From positions 3,597,792-3,661,791 of the forward strand of contig NW_022098021.1 of NCBI RefSeq assembly GCF_002288925.2: a stretch of DNA of 64,000 bases. Reading direction: 5' to 3'. A program made the translations under genes and the position numbers. How positions within the stretch are numbered: the stretch's first letter is position 1; every line of letters starts with the position of its first letter. This DNA comes from Delphinapterus leucas. Its lineage: Eukaryota > Chordata > Mammalia > Artiodactyla > Monodontidae. Below the pieces are notes generated by a model. It was not told where the DNA came from, did no database searches, and saw only the letters and a program-made list of their open reading frames with translations. Below are positions 57,019 to 64,000 of the stretch, in pieces.

Positions 57019-60000
57019 TAGAGGTGAAATCTCTGCAGAAAGCCATTTAAGAAGCTTCAGGAAATCTTCATTCCTCTGGATCCCTTTGGGTTTTACATCT
57101 GGGAATTTGTATGTTCTCTCAGAATTACTAGTTTATTTGTAGAGGCTGATCCTTTGTCAGCTGGGTGGAATGTAGAACCCTGCACCCGTATTAGAAACAG
57201 CCCAGAAAGCGCTGAGAGAAGCCGGGCGGAGCCGTCGGGGGAGCGTGTCTCTGCACCAGTCGTGTCCCGTTAAAGATCAAAGAAGACGGTGCTCACCAAG
57301 GGGAGCGGGTCCAGCACAGTCCTGCAGGGCCAGGAACGTGCAGGGAATGTTTGAGGTCGATCAGCATCCCTGAACCAGGGGGCCGTGGCCGCCCTCCTCA
57401 CGGTTATTCCCACTTTTAGTGGCAGGTGGGCAGAGAAACGGAGCAGCACATTCCCAGGAGCCCGTGATGCCCAGTGCCCAGTACTGAGGGGCAGTCAGTG
57501 CGGAGGGGAGGCGTCGTAGCCAGGAGAGCTCCTTCCTGTATCTCAGGCGCAGTGGCCATGCAGGACATGGGCCCAGGGGTCCCCTGTGCTGTAGTTTCCA
57601 AGAGAAACTGGTATCAGAGCTTTCATGTGAAATTGCCCGTTTTTGTTTTTGTTTTTTTAATTTTGGGTGAAGTGGGTTTTGTTTTTGTTTTAAAGTGGGA
57701 TGAATAACTAACCTAAAAGCAACCTATGGATTATATTTCCTGGCCTCAAATGGACTGTCGGGACCTTTTGTCCAGTTAAGCGTAAACTGTTGTGCTTTGG
57801 CCTGTAAGTCGGTGTCTCCTTGACTGGCCACTCATGTCCAGTTTCCGATGGACTCCTGCTTCCTGACCCTGCTTGACCTTCCTCCCTGGCATGTGCACCC
57901 GTGGATGTGCCCCATACGTGTCCCCAGGGAGATTGGATCTGGGGGCACGGCCGTGTCTCAGTCACATCCACGCCTGCTTACTGAAGGTGTGAATGGTACA
58001 CGAAGCTGATGCCTCCAGGCCTCTCAGAGCTTCAGTAGGAAGCCCGTGACCCCGGGCACGTGATGATGCGCGCAGGGGACCAAGCAGAGCGGAGGTGGTT
58101 CTCAGCCGACAGTGGACGATGGCTCTGCCCGGGTCGGTGTCCGGGGGGCGGCGGCCGTAGCTCAGCACCTGCTGAGCGATGTGCTTTGTTGGCTCTGCTC
58201 ACTGAGGAGTAGTAGGGAAACTGCCCAGATGGTTTCCTTTCCGTTCTCGGGGCAGCGTGGATGGAGGCGTCATGTGATCCACACAGAACGAGCTGTGGAT
58301 GCTCCGTGGGAACTTTGCGGGCGCAGTGGCTGGCGTGGCTTCCGAGAAGCAGAGCCCCCCCAGAGCAAGGCCGGGTGTTCCCCGCCATCCAGCCGGCCTG
58401 CCCGCCACGGTCTCGCAGGGAACAGGGGTTTCCTCTTAAACCAAATCCGCTCTGCTCTGACCCCCAGTCCCGGGCTACCCCCGCCATCCTCCCGTGCCTT
58501 TCCCGGTGATGCCCGGTTTATCCACCTGCCGAGAGGCTTACACTCAGCCCCGTCTTGCCTCTTGGCCTCCGACTGTTCAGCGAGCACCGCGTGTGCTTTG
58601 CTTCAGCGCCTTTCTTGGTTTTGTCTCTATCATGCCGAAGAAGGCGAGACCCTCATCACGTGAAGGCCCCTTAGCTGCTTTGTGTCCTCCTCGCGTCTTG
58701 CACGCGTGTCATCCGGTGGGCATTTTACACGTAGAAGCCTGCGTCAGCTCCCTGCAGGCTCTGGGAAGGGGTCCTCCTGCTTCCCCCTAGCTCAGCCCGC
58801 CGGTCTGTCCCTCGGTGCATCCTAATGCACGCCTGGGGCCCCCGCGCCTCACAGGCCTTCAGTCCTGCGGCCTGGATGTGCGCACGTGGTGATTCTTGGC
58901 ACTTGTATGTTGTCTGTATGGCTCTTTCTTTGTCTCTGGGCCTCTCAACCCCTAGAAGCATGTGCACATAATAGACCCTTAATGGGTAAAGGTGACACGA
59001 AGGCTTTTTGTCCTTGCTCTGTATTTCAGTGTCAACTTTATCTCCATAACCCTGAGCCCTTGCCAGTCTGCGGAGAGCCTGGTGAGGAGTGTCCCAGGCT
59101 GCCCGCCCTCGCCCACCCTGGCTGGTCATGGGGTCTGCCTCTCGACCAGGCGCCCAGATGAAACACGATGAGGCTTCCTCCCCCCTCCGTCGTCAGTGTG
59201 GAGGTCTCCCGTGGAAATGTAGACCTTTCCTACACTTTTACTGGTTCATGTGGTTTCATTTATTGATTTTGAAGACGTGTGTGTCATGGAACATGCCCCT
59301 AACTTTTCCGACTGGAGGCGATCGTTTAGGAAGTGTATAAGTGTGTGACAGTGTCCCACGCTGACGTGAGATGTTTCCCTAACAGAGCAGAGGTTGGTAG
59401 GCACGTGACAGCCTGTTCTCCCCAACGACAGCGATTCCAGGAAAACTGAAGAGGACCCATGGACAGGCTCTTTCCAGAACCGGGCCAGGGTGGGTCAGCT
59501 GTGGCTGGGGAGTATGTGAGTGGCAGCGAGGCCCAGCCCTCCGTGTCCCGTGCTTTCGCCTCCATGGACCCGAGATGGGAGCCCAAGGGCCCATTTTCTC
59601 GCGTGGCTACACCCTTCACTGCTGCCAGCACAGCCTCCTGCTGCTGCCGCACGTGCATTTGGGGATCTTCCATGATCTGCCTTCACTATTTCTCTTTCAG
59701 AAATGTTTGGGTTTTTTACTGTTTTTGTTGTTCACACCGGTCTAAACACAGTCTGGACACATTATAATTCCTCTAAGAGTCCAGAAGCCTTTAGAAGTAG
59801 GAAGTGCAAAGGCTGTATTATCGAAATAGTAACGTGAAAAGCTTAAATCAACCCAACGTCGGGAAATTAATATTATCATGTTTATTTTCTTACATGGCAT
59901 CCATAAGGTTTATTTTTAAAGTTAGCGTATGTTTATTAAGAAATTGGTCTTATCATACAGCAAATAGGTAGGTCAAGCATTGAGATGATTTTGTGGTACC

Positions 60001-60080
60001 TACGACGTGCTCCCTATGAGGGCGTAACAGATGTTAGCATTTGTCACTGTGGAGCAAATGTAGATCTTTAGTTTGCAGTT
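57019..60080. other. GC/CpG-rich unique block without identifiable gene
   Basis: The part at about 57200-59700 is GC-rich with clusters of CpG, especially 58030-58560. Long ORFs occur in several frames on both strands (for example 58112-58663 plus and 58487-58032 minus), the pattern expected from low stop-codon frequency rather than coding. No domain was recognised. An MIR-like phrase appears near 59990-60050. Confidence 0.45.
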
Positions 60081-60093
60081 GGTATTTTATCTT

Positions 60094-60317
60094 TTCTTTA
60101 ATTGAAGTATTGTTGATTTACCATGTTGTGTTAGCTTCAGCTGTACAGCGAAGTGAGTCAGTTATACATACGTATATATGTATATGTATACACGTATATG
60201 TATATATACGTATGTATTCTTTTTCAAATTATTTTCTCTTATTATTGAGTATTGTAGTACTCAATATTACAAAATATTCAGTATAGTTCCCTGTGTTATA
60301 CAGTGGGTCCTTGTTGG
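60094..60317 (-). mobile_element. 5'-truncated L1 3' end
   Basis: The antisense tail TTTAATTGAAGTATTGTTG, then AGCTGTACAGCGAAGTGAGTC, a palindromic TA/GTAT tract and GTATAGTTCCCTGTGTTATAC. A perfect 13-bp TSD, GGTATTTTATCTT, is at 60081-60093 and 60318-60330. Confidence 0.95.
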
Positions 60318-60654
60318 GGTATTTTATCTTCTTGTGTGAGACTAATAGCACTCTGTCTCCCTTGGCCAAAGTTTAGCTGACATACTTAATCACGCAGTTC
60401 ATTAAAAATACTCTAGCAACTTTTTCTGCAGTACTTTGTTTAAAAATTTCTAAACTCAATCACCATTGTGTTTGCTTTGGGCACTTTATAATTCGTCCAA
60501 GAATCAAGGCGACTTCAGAGATAGTTAAACAAATGACTATATTATAGATGTATAATATGGATATGTTAAAAGTTAAAAATGTAAATCTCCAAAGGTCAGG
60601 AAATTAAGTAATTAAGTTGAGGTTGTTATGTTGACAGTAAAATTATTCCTGGTG
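60318..60654. other. Non-coding AT-rich interval
   Basis: No gene was recognised. Part of it (60479-60612) has faint similarity to 59756-59880, as noted in the findings. Confidence 0.35.
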
Positions 60655-60666
60655 AGTGTGATGATT

Positions 60667-60968
60667 CTTTTTGGGAGGGGGGTGCCCAAGGAGCTTGGCG
60701 GGCATCAGGCACTTTAGAGATTAATGTGTTATTTGTGACTCTTTCAGAATCACTGACAGTACTTTTTTTTTTTTTCTGTTGTATGAGTTCTTTATTTTTA
60801 ATTTTATTGAAGTATCGTTGACTTACAGCGTTGTGTTAATTTCTACTGTACAGCACAATGACTCAGTTATACCTACATACGTCCTTTCTTATTATTTTCC
60901 CCTAGGGCTTATCACAGGGTATTGAATGTCGTTCCCTGTGCTCTACAGTAGGACCTTGTTGTTTATCT
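60667..60968 (-). mobile_element. 5'-truncated L1 with possible 3' transduction
   Basis: The antisense L1 tail is at about 60787-60968 (TTTTATTGAAGTATCGTTGAC at left, TGTGCTCTACAGTAGGACC at right). The best TSD, AGTGTGATGATT, lies at 60655-60666 and 60969-60980. It encloses about 100 bp of non-L1 sequence with a T-run (60762-60776) between it and the L1. Confidence 0.75.
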
Positions 60969-60980
60969 AGTGTGATGATT

Positions 60981-61781
60981 TTAAATGTGATTCATTGTGT
61001 CCCCAGAATAGACAGTGACTTCCTGAGATCCATTCTGGACAGATGTGTGAGAAGCAACTGTTCCATGGAATTAGAGAGGGTCATTTTATACGCAGCTGAG
61101 GGATCCCTCACAAATGGGGATGTCACATTCTTCCTGCGGGAGGGTCCCACTTTGAAATCATTTCTTAAACAGGGTGACCTCCTTTCTCACACTGCAAAAA
61201 GGATCCATAGTAGAGGTTCAAATAGCAAACGCTTTTTCACACATCTGCATTATTTTTGAGATCTTATTATACACAGCTATGCAAGAACACATTTCTTTAG
61301 TATGTAAAAGGACTCCTGGCGCTAAAATCAAAATCTACTTTTGTAGAAAATAAATTAAGCATATTAGGTGTGCTCTTTAATGTCCTTTGAGAAGCGAAAG
61401 GAAGTACATATTTTCAGGGAGGTTTTTAACGTCGGTGATTTGAGCGCTGTCACAACTGTTAGTCAAACCCTCTTTCAATAAATAGCGGTGGTTGATAGTT
61501 TTCAAACTTTCTAGGCTCTGAAGCCTAAGTGAATAAATGGTCTCTTTCTTAAAAATGATACTTGCTGGTGAGCAGCTGCTGCCCAGTTTCTTTCACGCGC
61601 CCCGCTTACTGAATCTCTCTTCTAATCTTGCTGGGGATGACTTTCCAGGAAAATGTGGATCTTTGAGAGATGGAAGATGTAAAAAGAAAAGGAGAAACTG
61701 CAAAAATAGGGTCTCCAGCCCTAAAGGGAGATTCTTGGTGCTAGCCTCCGTACATGGTTGTTATTACCCTATATAAAAAAT
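60981..61781. other. Non-coding unique interval
   Basis: ORFs at 60972-61259 and 61537-61776 show no recognisable family. Confidence 0.4.
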
Positions 61782-61789
61782 ATTCCCCG

Positions 61790-62001
61790 CGGGCTTCCCT
61801 GGTGGCGCAGTGGTTGAGAATCCGCTTGCCGATGCAGGGGACACGGGTTCGTGTCCCGGTCCGGGAAGATCCCACATGCCGCGGAGCGGCTGGGCCCGTG
61901 AGCCGTGGCCGCTGAGCCTGCGCGTCCGGAGCCTGTGCTCCGCAACGGGAGAGGAGGCCACGACAGTGAGAGGCCTGCGTACCGCAAAAAAAAAAAAAAA
62001 A
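61790..62001 (+). mobile_element. CHR-type SINE with 3-bp insertion
   Basis: A sense short-form CHR SINE with an A19 tail. The TSD ATTCCCCG is at 61782-61789 and 62002-62009. It carries GAGAGGAGGCCACGACAGTG, which includes the same 3-bp insertion and linked C/T variant as the copy at 52757-52976. Confidence 0.95.
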
Positions 62002-62079
62002 ATTCCCCGTGTATTACGTGAATTATTCCACTGTGCTTAGTTGTATGCCGTGCAATCCCAGCAAATAGAAATCCATTTA

Positions 62080-62800
62080 ATTCATTAAGCATTAAAAGAG
62101 ATTTGACACCGTTAGTCATTTGCGAAATGCAAATTAAAACTACTAAATCTAACACACCGTAGCCATTAGAATCTAAGGCTGAAGTTAAACAGACTGCTGG
62201 TGTCAGTGTTGACAAGGAGGAGGCATAGCTAGAATGCTCAGACGGGACCGTTGAGAAGGCAATGATGCAGCCACTTTGGAAAACAGTCTCATGGTTTCCA
62301 TAAAGTTAAACATGCGTGTGCTCTGCATGTATCTGTATTGATGGTATGACGGAGTAATTTCAATTTAGGTATCTACCCAAGAAAAATAAAAACATGTTCA
62401 TACAAAGACTAGTATACAAATATTTATAGTAGAATTATTTGGAATATCCTAAAACTGGAAACAGCCCCAGTGTATAATAACAGGTGAGTGGACAGTTGTG
62501 GTATAGTCATACATTGGAATACTACTTAGAAACAAAAAGGAATAAGCTATTGATAAGTGCAAAAACTTTGGACGGATCTCAAAGGATTAAGCTAAGTGAA
62601 TAGGCCAGACAGAAAAGACTGGCAACTGTGATTCTATTTGTATGGCATTCTAGAAGAGGCAAAACTATAGTAACAGAAGTGGATCAATGATGGCTGGATG
62701 CTGGCGGTGGGGGAGGGGAGGGGAGTGCTTGCAAAATGGCTCGGGGGGGACATTTGGGGTGACGGAAGTCTTCTGTATTTTAATTGTGGAAGAGGTTCAA
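62080..62800 (+). mobile_element. Ancient L1 3' region (ORF2 end plus 3' UTR)
   Basis: A diverged sense L1 with AAATGCAAATTAAAACTACT near 62127, ACTTTGGAAAACAGTCTCATG near 62273, AACTGGAAACAGCCCCAGTG near 62453 and ATACATTGGAATACTACTTAG near 62510. It ends in a G-rich tract (62706-62755). It is of the L1ME class by its text. There is no usable ORF. Confidence 0.8.
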
Positions 62801-64000
62801 AGAAGCTGATTAACAAAAACAAAACAAAAGCAGAAAGACTTCTGTAGAGGTTGTATGCCAGTGTGAATTCAGTAAATTGAGTAGGTTTACACTGAGAAGA
62901 TAATTTTTTTTTTTTTTAATCAGAAATGGAAACCTTCTATGGGAGGTAGAGAAAGCCAGTGTAGAGAAAAGCCTGATGGGGGTGGTGATAAAAGGTGATC
63001 TAAGGGTACCAGGCAGGCACCTGGGTACCTGTAGCAAGAGTCCACATTATCTCTTTAGGATGTTTGCTTCATGCCTGTGAAGTATAATCTCATCTTCCTG
63101 GAAATGATTTGTATTATAGGAAGCCCTTGAAACATGACACATTTAATAGATTCCTCTTATCTACAGATTCCTCTTCTCTTGAACCTGTGGTCTAGAGGAT
63201 GAGCATGACCATTAGAGGCTCACAGGCCCAAGGGTCATTCAGGAGAAGGTACTTTGCTCCTTTAACTTTAACGCTGATTTGGTTGAGTTGCTGCTCCTGA
63301 AACTCAAGCCATCCTGGCTTTTCAGCATCGTCAGCTCTGAGCCCGTTGGAATTTGCAGAACATCAAAGTGAGGGCTGAGGCAGCCGCTGCTACCAGGGCG
63401 TCTCAGAAATTCCTCAGGACACTGCCGAGCTCGGGGAAGGAGAGGATGACCTGCCTCGACAGGGTTCACCGCTGCCGGCACTGTTTAATTTTGAGGAGAG
63501 ATTCCTGCTATCTGCAAATTGGTAAAAATGCATCCGGGTTCTAGAAATGGTTGTCTCTCCCGCTTTGTTTATTGAATTTAAAGTGATTAACAGTAGAACT
63601 GCCTTCCAGGTCCCATCTGCTTGTAGGCTGAGCGGGGTGCGCTTCAGCTGTGCTCAGGGGCCATCAGATGAACCTCTGATCTGCGAATCAGCAGAGAGAC
63701 AAGCATTTCCCGAGATCACAGGGCAGCACTGTCTGTGGTGTTCATAGAATCTTATTAAAAAACCCGGCAAGGCAGAGACAAGTGCTGACCTTACTGATAA
63801 GAAGCGCAGGGTTCATCGTACAGCGTGTCTGGGGAAAAGTGTCTGGCGTGGCTCAGGGATCAGCCTTTACTCAGAGTTGCCCACTTTTGGCTTTAAGTCA
63901 TGTGTGTTTTCAATTGTGAAGGAAAACAAAATGGAAGAACATCTATGCTAAGCTGGAAATATATTTTTTCATAATAACGCCTAAAAGGCAAATTCTAATG
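62801..64000. other. Non-coding unique interval to the right edge
   Basis: No gene or repeat was recognised, apart from T-runs (62906-62918) and short ORFs on both strands. Confidence 0.4.

Noticed and set aside
58112..58663. 183-codon plus-strand ORF and the opposing 151-codon minus-strand ORF
   Set aside because: They overlap on opposite strands in GC-rich DNA with few stop codons and have no recognised domains.

Overview
The window is nuclear DNA from a mammal, almost certainly a cetacean. The key evidence is 19 tRNA-derived SINEs of the CHR (cetacean-hippo-ruminant) type. Most are the roughly 200-bp form with the oligo-A-proximal block GCGGTACGCGGGCC (as read on + for minus-strand copies). 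With them are many 5'-truncated L1 copies whose 3' UTRs are of the cetartiodactyl type. I found no protein-coding gene, rRNA, functional tRNA or CRISPR array that I can support. The longer open frames fall in SINEs, L1 ORF2 remnants or GC-rich unique DNA. The window is best read as intergenic or deep-intronic sequence, with roughly a third visibly made of transposable elements.

Layout. 1-2.44 kb: 5' end of an L1 on the minus strand, with a CpG-rich 5' UTR and the start of a broken ORF1. 2.6-4.4 kb: two very old L1 remnants. 4.4-16 kb: mostly unique DNA with SINEs, three L1 3' ends and one short exon-like interval. 15.9-18.6 kb: a clean solo MaLR LTR, a 2-kb L1 and a SINE. 20-25.2 kb: an L1 with an apparent 3' transduction, several SINEs (one internally deleted) and hAT-type DNA transposon fragments. 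25-35 kb: mostly unique, with MIRs, SINEs and an ERV1-like solo LTR on the minus strand. 35.2-40.8 kb: an L1 with a twin-priming inversion, followed by stacked old L1 3' ends. 41-53 kb: SINEs (three side by side at 52.2-53.0 kb), L1 tails, an L2 and a second MaLR LTR. 53.6-55.2 kb: a 202-bp unique segment present twice in direct orientation. 57-59.7 kb: a GC/CpG-rich block. 60-64 kb: two L1 tails (one with a second apparent 3' transduction), a SINE and an old L1.

The elements record insertion history rather than forming a pathway. Target-site duplications (TSDs) visible for most young copies fix their boundaries and order: CHR SINEs sit inside older L1s at 13.0 and 35.3 kb. Both SINEs and L1s lie mainly on the minus strand. 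If the window is intronic, this weakly suggests a host gene transcribed on the plus strand. I did not find a novel biological system. The most noteworthy items are the two apparent L1 3' transductions, the twin-priming L1, the 202-bp local duplication, the deleted SINE with intact TSDs and a small SINE subfamily marked by a 3-bp insertion.
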